From assembly GCF_002902945.1 (NCBI RefSeq), contig NZ_CP026102.1:1116001-1180000 (forward strand): a stretch of 64,000 nucleotides of DNA, read 5' to 3'. Position numbers and translations under genes: made by a program. Origin of the DNA: Paraburkholderia caribensis (GTDB taxonomy: Bacteria; Pseudomonadota; Gammaproteobacteria; Burkholderiales; Burkholderiaceae). The notes beneath the pieces are model-generated. The model saw only the letters and a program-made list of their open reading frames with translations. It had not been told where the DNA came from and did no database searches. This document shows, one piece after another, positions 8,596-17,360 of the stretch (the first letter of the stretch is position 1; each line of letters opens with the position of its first letter).

Positions 8596-8952
8596 TTACT
8601 GGCCGACCGGGCGGATCGTCAGTGCGTTCTTCACCGACGTCACGCCTGCCACGCCTTGCGCGACTTCCGTCGCCTTGTCGACTTGCGGCTGCTCCGGCAC
8701 CGAGCCCTGCAGCGTCACAGCACCGCTACGTGCGCGAACCGTGATGTTGGCGACGCTGAGGTCCTTTGCCTTCGCCAGTGCGCCGCGAACCTTGCGCGCC
8801 AGCGCGCGGTCAGCCGACTTGGCTGCCTTTGCGGTTTGCTTGGCGCTCGGTTGAGCGGTCATGTCGGCATCGCTTGCCTGCGCGTATGCGTTGATCGACG
8901 CGAGCACCACAAATGCGCCAGCTGCCATCTTGATTGCCTGAATCGCCTTCAT
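8596..8952 (-). CDS. Exported BON-domain protein
   Basis: A 118-residue secreted protein. The signal peptide covers about residues 1-25 (ending NAYA), then comes a short charged linker and one BON domain (about 50-115) with the typical start VRGALAKAKDLSVANITV and a central GAVTLQGSV strand pair. BON domains bind phospholipid or peptidoglycan surfaces and are common in OsmY-like periplasmic stress proteins. It has its own terminator and no operon partner. The exact role is unknown. Confidence 0.8.
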   Translation of the reverse strand: MKAIQAIKMAAGAFVVLASINAYAQASDADMTAQPSAKQTAKAAKSADRALARKVRGALAKAKDLSVANITVRARSGAVTLQGSVPEQPQVDKATEVAQGVAGVTSVKNALTIRPVGQ

Positions 8953-9330
8953 TCACTTTCTCCTGTTGTCATGATTTGCGACGGTGTCGCGCCTGAAACG
9001 CGCCCGGCTAGCGGGCTCTTCACGCGTGATACCACTGCACTACCACTTCTTTGCTTCGGGATGAAAACGGTTGCGGGTTGTCCATACGCCGCGCGGCTGG
9101 CCGACCGGACGGGCCTGCCTGGGTCGCCGATGCGGCTAGCCGGACAGTAACGATACCTCAATTGGTTCCATGGTGAAGATAAGGGTCCGCCGGATGCGGC
9201 ATTGCTACAACGGATCGATGCCGCCCGAGCCATCCGGCTTGCGCCGTGCATCGAACCGCACCGCGCGTCATCATGCTGCAAACTGCGTGGCTCACGCGGA
9301 CGGCCACAGTTCATTCCGGCGCATCATCGC
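8953..9330. other. Divergent intergenic region, no gene seen
   Basis: 378 bp between the BON gene and the glycosylase gene. It must hold two divergent promoters. No convincing small gene, RNA or operator was recognised. Confidence 0.5.
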
Positions 9331-9963
9331 ATGAAGAAGACGACGCTTTCCCTCTGTCCTCTACACCGCAACGATCTCCCCATCGATACGGTTGACCTCG
9401 CGCGCTTCCTGCTGGGTAAATACCTGGTCCACGACCTGGACGAGGGGCGGGCAGCGGGGCGGATCGTCGACACCGAGGCGTATCCCATCGGCGATTCGAC
9501 CAATCATGCGTATCCGGGGCGGCGTGCGTACAACGGCTCGATGTTCCTCGAACACGGGCATGCTTATGTGCGGCTCACGTACGGCATCTACAACGTGATC
9601 AACGTGGTCAGTGAACGGGAAGGCACGGGCGCTGCCGCGTTGATTCGCGCGCTCGAGCCGGTCGAGGGCATCGAACAGATGCAGGCGCGCCGGCCGGACG
9701 CAAAGCTGCGCGATCTGGCGCGTGGCCCGGGACGGCTGGCGCTCGCGCTGGGCATCGATCTGAGCTTCGACGGCGCCGACCTTTGCACCGGGCGCGGGCT
9801 ATGGCTCGGCGCGGCGGGCAACGCGCACACGCCGATCGCCGTGACGACGCGCATCGGGATCGCGCGGGAGACGCATCGGCTGCTGCGCTTCTATGTGCCG
9901 GGTAGTCCGTTCGTCAGCGGGCCGCGCAGGTTGCTGTCGGCAGAAACGCTGCCGCCCGCGTGA
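9331..9963 (+). CDS. DNA-3-methyladenine glycosylase (AAG/Mpg family)
   Basis: A 210-residue protein of the alkyladenine glycosylase family, which removes alkylated purines from DNA to start base-excision repair. Characteristic segments are visible in order: LARFLLGKYL, the catalytic region RIVDTEAYPIGD with the conserved Glu, NHAYPGRRAYNGSMF, the YVRLTYGIYNVINVV strand, and RGPGRLALALGI. The ATG at 9331 starts the protein at its expected N-terminus; earlier in-frame codons extend into non-conserved sequence. It stands alone. Confidence 0.9.
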   Translation: MKKTTLSLCPLHRNDLPIDTVDLARFLLGKYLVHDLDEGRAAGRIVDTEAYPIGDSTNHAYPGRRAYNGSMFLEHGHAYVRLTYGIYNVINVVSEREGTGAAALIRALEPVEGIEQMQARRPDAKLRDLARGPGRLALALGIDLSFDGADLCTGRGLWLGAAGNAHTPIAVTTRIGIARETHRLLRFYVPGSPFVSGPRRLLSAETLPPA

Positions 9964-10200
9964 GGTCGCGTGCTGCGACGAGTCCTGGGGCGCAGCGTCG
10001 AACCCGTTCATGCGTGTGGCATCCATCGCGTTTGCCACATATTGAGATGCGCCGATCCGCCCCGACATTATTACGTGTCGCCGCGCGCCAATTGACATCC
10101 GGCTTGCAAAGCGCGCGGACTCTTTCACTCAGTGCAATTAAGTATCTCCGGAATAGGGGTTTTCCCTTGGTGTGCCGATGGCTACACTGTTCTCACTGGC

Positions 10201-10220
10201 TTCACACACGGTTGTGTGAA
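10201..10220 (+). promoter_or_regulatory. Hairpin in the leader of the DUF4148 gene
   Basis: TTCACACA-CGGT-TGTGTGAA is a perfect 8-bp stem with a 4-nt loop, 22 bp before the GGAGG ribosome site. It could be an operator or an mRNA structure. Confidence 0.4.
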
Positions 10221-10254
10221 GCGGCTGACAAAACAACTTTCGGAGGTAGTTACC

Positions 10255-10584
10255 ATGAAATCGCTGATCAAGGCTGTCGCCATCGCTGCTGTTCTCGCCA
10301 TCCCCGCCGTCTCGTTCGCCCAGTCGAACCAGCCCGTGACCCGCGCGCAAGTCCGCGCCGAACTGGTCCAGCTGGAAAAAGCGGGCTACAACCCGGCAAC
10401 GGCTGTCGATTCGACCTATCCGGCCGACATCCAGGCTGCTGAAGCACGCGTTCAGGCGCAAAACGGTGCGGTTGCGCAAGCGCCTGTCGCCGACACGGGC
10501 TACGGCGCGTCGACGAACGGTTCGTCGCAATCGGGCGCGGCCAAAACGCTGAGCCCGGCGCAAGACGTCTACTTCGGTCATTGA
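10255..10584 (+). CDS. DUF4148 exported protein
   Basis: A 109-residue secreted protein of the DUF4148 family, which is abundant in Burkholderia and relatives. The signal peptide spans about residues 1-22 (ending SFAQ). The family motif follows (TRAQVRAELVQLEKAGYNP, then YPADIQAAEARV). A strong ribosome site (CGGAGG) 8 bp upstream supports the ATG at 10255. The function of the family is unknown. A clear terminator lies about 165 bp downstream. Confidence 0.85.
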   Translation: MKSLIKAVAIAAVLAIPAVSFAQSNQPVTRAQVRAELVQLEKAGYNPATAVDSTYPADIQAAEARVQAQNGAVAQAPVADTGYGASTNGSSQSGAAKTLSPAQDVYFGH

Positions 10585-10747
10585 TTCCGGAGTGCAAGCC
10601 GGACGGCTGCATCGGTCCGGCGGGCGCGCCTTCACTGCAGATGTGAGGCGCGCAACCAGAATATCGACGGCGGCGTGGCGGTGTCCGGGCACGGTCGTCG
10701 CGCGTCCGTCCAAGAAAGCATGAACCTCCGCCGCCGTAAGGTGGCTT

Positions 10748-10776
10748 AGCCCAACCTCGCGGATTGGGCTTTTTTT
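10748..10776 (+). terminator. Rho-independent terminator
   Basis: AGCCCAA / TTGGGCT stem (10748-10754 with 10764-10770) followed by seven T. It ends transcription from the DUF4148 gene. Confidence 0.85.
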
Positions 10777-10851
10777 GCTGGCTCTCGCGGCAGGCGCAGC
10801 AGGGCGCACCGCAGGCGCAGCGGCGAAAACGCCATTGCAGCGGCGCGACGC

Positions 10852-11289
10852 TCAGCTGCTATGGATGTAATGTTCGAGCTGCTGGATGGTGAACTGCTGC
10901 TCGGCGATGATGGTTTTCACGAGGTCGCCGATCGACACCATGCCGATCAACTGTTCTTCGTTGTCGAGCACAGGCAGGTGACGCATGCGGCGCTCGGTCA
11001 TCAACGCCATGCATTCGTCCGTGGTCTGGTCCGGGCGCACGAAGCGCACGGCGCTGCTCATGATGTCGCGCACGGGCGTCGTCTTCGACGAGCGATCCAT
11101 CAGCACGATCTTGCGCGCATAGTCGCGTTCGGTGACGATCCCCGCGATCGCCCCGTTTTCCTTGACGATCAATGCACCGATCTGTTTTTCGGCCATCAGC
11201 TTGATGGCGTTGTAGACGGAATCGGATGCCTCGATCGTGTGGACCTCTTGAGTCGGCTTCGATTTGAGGACTTGTGCGACGCTAGTCAT
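10852..11289 (-). CDS. CBS-domain pair protein
   Basis: A 145-residue cytoplasmic protein consisting of two CBS domains (about residues 10-65 and 75-130), a module that binds adenosyl nucleotides. Typical motifs are IGALIVKENGAIAGIVTERDYA and RHLPVLDNEEQLIGMVSIGDLV. The start at 11289 (MTSVAQVL) is the family start; the frame is open further upstream but not conserved. Small stand-alone CBS proteins of this type sense energy charge; the partner here is unknown. Divergent from ribA. Confidence 0.85.
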   Translation of the reverse strand: MTSVAQVLKSKPTQEVHTIEASDSVYNAIKLMAEKQIGALIVKENGAIAGIVTERDYARKIVLMDRSSKTTPVRDIMSSAVRFVRPDQTTDECMALMTERRMRHLPVLDNEEQLIGMVSIGDLVKTIIAEQQFTIQQLEHYIHSS

Positions 11290-11659
11290 GGAGCGGCTCC
11301 GTTTGCAGTGCAGCACGCCTGGCCACGGCGCGCTGGGGTGAAGGAGAGGCACGTCAAGCGCAGAACAGGCGCAAATCAAGTATAGGCGTCGACAACGCGC
11401 GCGGCGACGCTCGCTTCGCCTGGTTTCGTGGGAACCATCACGCATGTCATGCGATTTGCGGCAATGAGCATGCTGCGTTTCTCGTCGCGCATGCGCGCAG
11501 TGATGCACCGCGATGGTCCGCCGAGATGGTCCGTATGGGGCTGCCCGCGCACCAGCGCAGAGCGGCTGCCAGGTACAATTCGACGTTTAGCGGTAAACTC
11601 CGCTTCTGTACTTTATCCCCGGTAGCTCACGGGTTCATGTCCGCAATTCCGCTAACGCC
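11290..11659. other. Divergent region between the CBS gene and ribA
   Basis: 370 bp with no gene recognised. The FMN riboswitch that precedes some riboflavin genes was looked for and its conserved boxes were not seen. Confidence 0.5.
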
Positions 11660-12307
11660 ATGCCCATGTCTCACGATCCGTCGCTCGCTGACGGCGCAAT
11701 CACCGGCGAATGCGTCACACTCGACGCCTGCGCCACGCTTCCCACCCGCTACGGCACCTTCGAATCTTATGTGTTCCGCGTGAACGACTCGGGCGCCGAG
11801 CATTTCGCGCTCGTGATGGGCGATGTCGAGAATAAACAGTCGGTGCTCACGCGCCTGCATTCGGAGTGTCTGACGGGCGACGTGCTCGGTTCATACCGTT
11901 GCGACTGCGGCGAGCAACTGGACCTCGCGCTGCGCTACATCGCGGCGGAGGGCTGTGGCGTGCTGCTGTATCTGCGTGGCCACGAAGGGCGCGGCATCGG
12001 CCTGTCGAACAAGATCCGCGCGTATGCGCTGCAGCAGCAGGGCCGCGACACCGTCGAGGCGAATCTCGATCTCGGCCTGCCCGACGACTCGCGCGAGTAC
12101 GATTCGGCGGCCGCGATTCTGCGCCTGCTGAAGGTGACGTCGGTGCGTCTGATGAGCAACAACCCGAAGAAGTTCGACTCACTGTCGAAGCACGGTATCC
12201 CCGTTTGCGAACGTGTCGCACTCGCCATTCCGATGCGCGAAGAAAACGAGCGTTATATCCGCACCAAGCAGGTGAAGTTCGGGCATTACTTCGAGGAAAA
12301 CGAATAG
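11660..12307 (+). CDS. ribA: GTP cyclohydrolase II
   Basis: A 215-residue stand-alone RibA, which opens GTP to give 2,5-diamino-6-ribosylamino-pyrimidinone phosphate in the first step of riboflavin synthesis. The zinc ligands (HSECLTGDVLGSYRCDCGEQL region, three Cys), the GTP-binding RGHEGRGIGL motif and the C-terminal NNPKKFDSL region are all present, so the protein is intact. The last seven residues (HYFEENE) are encoded by a sequence repeated 14.7 kb downstream, because a genomic island has inserted at the 3' end. The insertion changed the stop codon (TAG here, TAA in the distal copy) and displaced the gene's terminator, but did not alter the protein. Confidence 0.93.
   Translation: MPMSHDPSLADGAITGECVTLDACATLPTRYGTFESYVFRVNDSGAEHFALVMGDVENKQSVLTRLHSECLTGDVLGSYRCDCGEQLDLALRYIAAEGCGVLLYLRGHEGRGIGLSNKIRAYALQQQGRDTVEANLDLGLPDDSREYDSAAAILRLLKVTSVRLMSNNPKKFDSLSKHGIPVCERVALAIPMREENERYIRTKQVKFGHYFEENE
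12284..12306 (+). mobile_element. Left attachment site of genomic island (in ribA 3' end)
   Basis: Repeats as 27032-27054 with one mismatch; the exact common core is 20 bp (12287-12306 and 27035-27054). It encodes the HYFEENE end of RibA. The integrase remnant begins 170 bp further on, as expected beside an att site. Confidence 0.88.
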
Positions 12308-12451
12308 TGAGAATTCCCGATCTGTCTGTCGTCTTCCAGAGAGAGCTAAAATAACCCGCAAGTGATTGAAAATAAAATGGAAACTGTCGATGTTGGCCGT
12401 CCGGGTCGGCACAATGACGCTTGTCTCCATACGTCTGAACTCGTGATCCCG

Positions 12452-12462
12452 GCGTAGGTTTC
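12452..12462 (+). promoter_or_regulatory. GGCGTAGG motif near the left island end
   Basis: GGCGTAGGTTT recurs exactly at 26990-27000, and GGCGTAGG also at 26978, just inside the right end. Position and repetition suit arm-type integrase binding sites. Confidence 0.4.
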
Positions 12463-12475
12463 ACGAGGGGGGAGA

Positions 12476-12988
12476 TTGTCGCTATGGAGAGCAACCGAGA
12501 TCGCCGACGAAAGCGATGGTCTTTGGTGGACGATTCCCAAACGAAAGACGAAGGGGCTTCATAACGAGAAAGCAACGGATCTGCGCGTGCCGCTCGTGGG
12601 CCGCGCAGAAGTAATTGTGCGGCGACGCCTCGATCAGGCCAAAGGGACGGTACTGTTTCGTTCGTCGCGTGGGGAAGCGATGGATCAGACCGTGGTCCAG
12701 CACGGCATCTATTATCATCAGCCTTACTGCAAAATTGCACCGAACCATGATCGTCTGCGGTTGCCCGTGACTCATTGGTCCGCCCACGATCTTCGACAGA
12801 CAACACGCACGCTGCTTGCAACGCTTTGTTATCCGAACGAAATCACCGAGGCAGTGCTTGGCCATGTTCAGCCTGGAATAATCGGCGTCTATAACCGACA
12901 TACCTACGACAGAGAGCGGCGTCAGTGGCTCGCGCAACTGTCACATCGCCTCGAAGATATTGCAGCTACATATCCGCCGAAAAAATAG
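12476..12988 (+). pseudogene. Truncated tyrosine recombinase (P4-type integrase), C-terminal part
   Basis: About 170 codons match the catalytic half of P4-like phage integrases. Features are TEIADESDGLWWTIPK with a Lys-rich strand, then HWSAHDLRQTTRT (box II His and Arg), LGHVQPGI (third-box His) and the YNRHTYDRER segment with the nucleophile Tyr. The N-terminal arm and core-binding domains and the first catalytic Arg region are missing; the frame is closed upstream by a TAG near 12455 and only a TTG is available as start. It is therefore a 5'-truncated remnant. Its place next to the left attachment site shows it is what remains of the enzyme that inserted the island. Confidence 0.85.
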
Positions 12989-13112
12989 CAACGTGAAGTT
13001 GATACGTGTGCACGGCGCCCGGCCACGTCGTGTGGTACTCGCTGCTTGCGGCCTCAACGTCAGCCTTTGGTGTAGTGTGGCCACACATCAGACCCCATGG
13101 CTTTGATCGTTC

Positions 13113-13715
13113 TTATTCGGGAGACACTGACGAATCCCGCGCACATTCGGATACTCGTTCCGTGAGTCCTTCCGCGTCAAGCTTCAGGTCTTCGAGCATG
13201 AGTTCGCGGATCACGACAGCGGAGCCGTCCAGCCGCGCCGCAACCATCCGGTTACCGAGCATCGGCGACAGATGTCGCGCGCCTTCCAGAACGCGCTTCG
13301 CGTTGTCTGGTGGCATGCTCGCGTCGTCCTGTCGAGGCGCCTCAGAACCAACGGCTTCCTTGATGTCGACGACCGGCGCGACGGCACGCTTGACGCGATT
13401 GCGCGCACTGGTTGGGAACGCTTCGCACGCCTCCTCAATACTGCCCGGATGATGCTCACCTAGAAAGCCGATGACAAGGGCAGCCTGCTGCAGATCCTCG
13501 ATGGACTTCGTGCTGTCGTTCGTGCGTAACTGGGAGACGAGCAGCTTGTACGCGGCAAACCGGTTGGCGTCAGGCACGCGTACCGGCACTGCACCGTGGC
13601 GCGAGAGCAGCACGCCGTTCTGCGAAGTTCCAAGGACGTAGCCGAGGTATGGGAGGCCGACGGCATGCGCTTTAAGTTCGGGTACTGGGCGGATCGTAAA
13701 ATTCTCGTACTGAGC
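13113..13715 (-). pseudogene. Nucleotidyltransferase-like gene remnant (GSU2403-like), 5' truncated
   Basis: About 200 codons without a proper start. The segment YENFTIRPVPELKA, followed by GLPYLGYVLG, VPVRVPDANRFAAYKLLVSQLR and DLQQAALVIGFL, resembles the second half of GSU2403-type nucleotidyltransferase-fold proteins; the N-terminal catalytic part is absent. The homology starts in the first codons after the stop of the ATP-grasp gene and in the same frame, separated only by TGA. This marks a recombination junction, or less likely a readthrough extension. A GTG at 13613 could start a shorter product. The assignment to this family is from memory of its motifs. Confidence 0.6.
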
Positions 13716-14720
13716 TCATGAACATGCGTCCATGAGTTCGCCCCACGCGAAATCGACCTGATCGGGAAACATCGGTACGACCCCCGCGCCAGGTGTGAAA
13801 GTCAGTTCGCCAAAAAACAGCGCATTGTCCGGGGCATAGAGATCGACGCGCACGTAATCGAAATCCCGCGAGAGTTTGTCCGCTGCTACAAGGATCTCGG
13901 ACAGGTTGGGCGGCGGCGGTTCGGGTGTCGCGCTGCGCGCATAGTCTCCAATCGTGACGTCGAGATAATTCCAGTCGACGTCATACACGTTGCCACGCGG
14001 AAACGGGCCGAAGCGGTCGGAGATCTGCACGATGTACATCACGGGACGCATGCCCTTGCGTCGGAAGACATGCACCTTGTAATCGGCGGGCACCTGGCCC
14101 GACCTGTCGAGCAGCAGTTTTTCGAAGAACAGTCTCGGCTGGATTTCCTTGTAATGGCGCTCGCGCGACACATGGTAGAACTCCGTTGTCAGCCAGCGGT
14201 CTGCGAGACCCGCCAGATGTTCGTACGTCACCTCCGATTTGTCGCGCACGATTTCGACGAACGTGCTGCCGTGATTTGCCTTCATGACGAACGATTGCGG
14301 CAGGGAGTTGAAAACCTCGCGAGTGAATTCGCCTGGAACCGCAATCAGCGGGATAAGATAAGACTCGCCGAGCGTGCGCGCGACGTAATCGCGCACAGCG
14401 ATCTTGTCGGTCAAGGCGGCATAGCGCGGATCGGGCTTAAGGCTCCGCATGAGAATATGTTCGTTGAACGTGCGCGGCCGTCGAAGGTTGGGGTAGCGGC
14501 CCACGAGTTTCCGATGCAATAGCGAGAGAAATAGCAGATCGGGCAATAACGTCTTCATCTGCTCTTTCAGGCGCCAGGCCGCACGGTTCGCTATTCCATC
14601 GACAGCGCTAGGTGTTTCGGCTCCTCCCGACCGCATCGCGTCGGCGCGCGGATAAGCGAGAACATCGCTCGAATGTCGTAGCCTACGGGACATTGGTGTG
14701 GCCTCCATAATCTCCATCAA
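13716..14720 (-). CDS. TupA-like ATP-grasp protein
   Basis: A 334-residue protein resembling the TupA-like ATP-grasp family, which includes the teichuronopeptide synthesis protein and other polysaccharide-associated amide ligases. Visible features are RRPRTFNEHILMRSLKPDPRY..LTDKIAVRDYV near residues 75-115, FVMKANHGS (nucleotide-binding Lys and Gly-rich turn, about 145), the FFEKLLLD strand, DYKVHVF, DYVRVDLYAPDN and FGELTFTPGAG (metal-binding Glu). It overlaps the upstream tyrosinase gene by 4 bp (ATGA), so the two are co-translated. It would ligate a carboxylate to an amine with ATP; substrate unknown. Confidence 0.75.
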   Translation of the reverse strand: MMEIMEATPMSRRLRHSSDVLAYPRADAMRSGGAETPSAVDGIANRAAWRLKEQMKTLLPDLLFLSLLHRKLVGRYPNLRRPRTFNEHILMRSLKPDPRYAALTDKIAVRDYVARTLGESYLIPLIAVPGEFTREVFNSLPQSFVMKANHGSTFVEIVRDKSEVTYEHLAGLADRWLTTEFYHVSRERHYKEIQPRLFFEKLLLDRSGQVPADYKVHVFRRKGMRPVMYIVQISDRFGPFPRGNVYDVDWNYLDVTIGDYARSATPEPPPPNLSEILVAADKLSRDFDYVRVDLYAPDNALFFGELTFTPGAGVVPMFPDQVDFAWGELMDACS

Positions 14721-16228
14721 TACGGTGCGTCCGTAGGCGCGCGGCTGCGCGCAGGAGACACAATGTAAGCCGGTTCAGTGGACAGCTCGACGCGGATCTC
14801 GCCGACGCTGATCACGGCCCCTTGGGGCGCATTCGGCCCGTTGACCCGTTCGAGCGTCACGTAGTAGTCGCGCGACGCGCCATTTCCCGACTTCAGCAAC
14901 GAAGCCGTGGCGGGATAGTCGAGCATGACCATGCCGTGATGCGATGCCCCGGCGATTTCGAACGCGCCGAACGTGCCTAGAAGGTTTTGCTGGCGCGCCG
15001 TATCGGTGTCGAACCTGTCGGGCAGATTCAGATAGACGTTGTAGTAATAGCCGCCCGCCGCGCCCGCTTGCGTCAACGAGATGTCGTCGAACACGATCCG
15101 CACCGAACGGTATCGTCCGGCTGCTGCTCCGTTGACAGACGCAGCCGAGGAGCGATCGCCGTGTTCAGCGGCCGCGAGCGGCGCGGCTGTGGCGGATAGC
15201 AGCTGCTGAACAGGCGCCGTCGATGCGGCCTCGCCGGTGACGCGCGCCGTCGTCGACTGTTCGCGCAGCGTGACGCCTTTCACGCCGCCGATCGAGCGCA
15301 CGCCCGTGTCGATGTTGCGAGCAGCCGTGGCGGGGAAGGAGCCGGTTGCCGGGCGACTGCGCGAAAGGCCAATGCTTGCCTGCACGCGAATGATGCGCCC
15401 CACCTGTGCCTGCGGCGGCATGGTCGTCGGACGCGACGCTCTGTCGTAGTCGTAACCCAGACGGGTACGTGCCGAGTAGGTCTGCTCCTTGAGGATCGTC
15501 AGGCCGCTTGCGTAAGTGAACGTGCCCGCCCAGTACGGATCGCTTGGCACGGGCATCGTTCGACCGTCGGGGAGCGCCCATGCATGCCACAGACGGTCGA
15601 CGTTCGCGTGATGCAGATAAAAGATCGGATCGCGAGGCGACTGCATTGTGGCCATCGCATTGCCAATGATGTTGTGCACCGGGTTGTGCGGCGCCGTCTC
15701 GAACTTTTCTTCGAACGAGTTGACGGTGCCGCGCTGGAAATTCACGGTACTGGATGCCCAGGGTGAAAGATCGAGCGCGCTATAGACATTGGTGTTCAGG
15801 CGAGGACAGTAAAGCGGATTGCCACTCGCCTGATCCGTGAATTCGGCGGGCACATGTGGATTCGTGAACCAGTCCCAATACGGCAGAGTAAAGCCCACAT
15901 CGCCCGAAACGAGCCTTATCTGGCGCTCGAGGTAATACAGATAACCGCGATGCCACGCGAGAAAGTACGGCTGCTTGTGCGGACAATAATTGGCGTGAAC
16001 GTTAGTCCAGTATTGCCAGGAATTCGGGTCCGCCGCGTTCGTATTCGCCTGCATGGTCCGGACTGCGTTGAGAAACGGCGCGTAATGCGGTGTCGTTACG
16101 AATGTCTGCCATTCGACACGAATCAGGTTAGTCGTGGTGGCAGCGCGTGCGTAAAAGGGTAATGTAGCCCACGTAATGGCCGATGCAGCCCCGCCTAGAA
16201 ACGCTCTCCGATTGATTCGATACGACAT
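14717..16228 (-). CDS. Tat-exported tyrosinase-family copper enzyme
   Basis: A 503-residue protein. The ATG at 16228 has GGAGG 6 bp upstream and gives a twin-arginine signal (NRRAFLGGAAS) ending ARA, so the folded enzyme is exported. The tyrosinase domain spans about residues 40-270. The CuA His residues lie in NVHANYCPHKQPYFLAWHRGYLYYLE and the CuB residues in HNPVHNIIG and FYLHHANVDRLW. Type 3 copper enzymes oxidise phenols to quinones. The C-terminal ~200 residues form beta-rich sequence like the tyrosinase C-terminal cap domain. It is first in a two-gene operon with the ATP-grasp gene inside the island. Confidence 0.88.
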   Translation of the reverse strand: MSYRINRRAFLGGAASAITWATLPFYARAATTTNLIRVEWQTFVTTPHYAPFLNAVRTMQANTNAADPNSWQYWTNVHANYCPHKQPYFLAWHRGYLYYLERQIRLVSGDVGFTLPYWDWFTNPHVPAEFTDQASGNPLYCPRLNTNVYSALDLSPWASSTVNFQRGTVNSFEEKFETAPHNPVHNIIGNAMATMQSPRDPIFYLHHANVDRLWHAWALPDGRTMPVPSDPYWAGTFTYASGLTILKEQTYSARTRLGYDYDRASRPTTMPPQAQVGRIIRVQASIGLSRSRPATGSFPATAARNIDTGVRSIGGVKGVTLREQSTTARVTGEAASTAPVQQLLSATAAPLAAAEHGDRSSAASVNGAAAGRYRSVRIVFDDISLTQAGAAGGYYYNVYLNLPDRFDTDTARQQNLLGTFGAFEIAGASHHGMVMLDYPATASLLKSGNGASRDYYVTLERVNGPNAPQGAVISVGEIRVELSTEPAYIVSPARSRAPTDAPY

Positions 16229-16479
16229 GATTCCTCCACTTGTTCGGGGCGCTAATGCGTACGCTCGGTGATGCGTACATGGAAACGATGTTTCCCGGCG
16301 CCTTTGTTTTGGTGCTTGAGGCAGGTATCGCAACTGAGATCGAAAGAACGAATTACGTGCAAGCGGATTCAGACAAGAACCTTTCGACGTCATGCTACTA
16401 GACGAATGCCGAATGCTTAATCTTTTTACTTCGTCAATTGGCGACAGCCTGGCTGAAAAAGCTGACGAGGTCGGTACAT

Positions 16480-16664
16480 CGCGCATTGACTATCAAGGTG
16501 ACGCCTATCTGCGAACCCTGCTATTTCAGGGCGCACGCTCCGCGGTCCTGACGGCGCACCGACGCAACGACCGGCTATCGCGCTGGATCGTCCAGTTGCA
16601 GGCACGCGTGGGCTATAGCAAGACACTGGTCGCCGTGGCCAACATGCACGCACGCATCCTTTAG
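16480..16664 (+). pseudogene. IS110-family transposase remnant (C-terminal end)
   Basis: About 60 codons match the transposase_20 C-terminal domain of IS110/IS116/IS902: YQGDAYLRTLLFQGARSAV, then WIVQLQARVGYSKTLVAVAN and ARIL. The rest of the element is absent. Confidence 0.75.
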
Positions 16665-16862
16665 CCGGTGTTCGCTAGGGGCGAACGATTCGATCCGTCC
16701 CGGCCGCTGTTCCGTGTTCCTGTTGGTCTCCTCCGAACTGGCAATGCAGGAGCTTAACGAATGACCCACTAAACCACGGCTTGCAAAAACGGGGAGGTCC
16801 TTATAGAGGGGTAAGACTGGAAGCCCGTCGATTCCGATTGTGGCGATGCGGCGCATTTACTT

Positions 16863-16985
16863 CATGGAGTGGTTTTGGTCTGTCAGATCCGGCGTTGCAA
16901 GAGGCGCTTTATGACGTGCCGCTATATCGTGATCTTGCGGGGCTGGACGATGACGTGCCGATGCGCGTCGACCAGGCTCACGGGG
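16863..16985 (+). pseudogene. IS5-family transposase remnant (N-terminal piece)
   Basis: The peptide FGLSDPALQEALYDVPLYRD, then LAGLDD, matches the DUF772 N-terminal region of IS5 transposases. The similarity ends after about 35 codons. From here to about 17260 nothing else was recognised. Confidence 0.7.
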
Positions 16986-17263
16986 CAACTGACAAAACCG
17001 ATCGACTGGGCCACGCGTGCAATGTGTGCATCACTCACTGACAGTCAGCTGCCGCAGGGCACTAATTCGTTCCGTTCGGAATCTGCTTTGACGCCGCAAG
17101 GCAAACTCGCCGATACCCGTGCAAGCCGGAAATGCCGCTTTGATTTCATCGTGATGGTGGTGAAGGCGTGATCGCGAATCGGAGCGCAGCTTCACGTCGC
17201 CATGGCGCACGTGTCCGGTGGCGACGGCCGCTCGAGACGAATACGCGGATGTGCGCTTCCGAG

Positions 17264-17293
17264 AAAAAAAGGGCGAGAATCGAGGCTCGCCCT
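17264..17293 (-). terminator. Terminator of the charged exported-protein gene
   Basis: On the minus strand GGGCGAG (rc of 17286-17292) pairs with CTCGCCC (rc of 17271-17277) and is followed by seven T (rc of 17264-17270). Confidence 0.8.
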
Positions 17294-17360
17294 CAGAGAT
17301 CACGGGGTCACCGTACGTGGAGCGTGCGACCCGCTGCCGGTCATTAATGCAACGCCGGGT

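Noticed and set aside
11290..11659. FMN riboswitch before ribA
   Set aside because: The conserved boxes of that riboswitch are not present.
12200..12480. tRNA gene as the island target
   Set aside because: No cloverleaf or T-loop sequence found; the duplicated segment is the ribA coding end.
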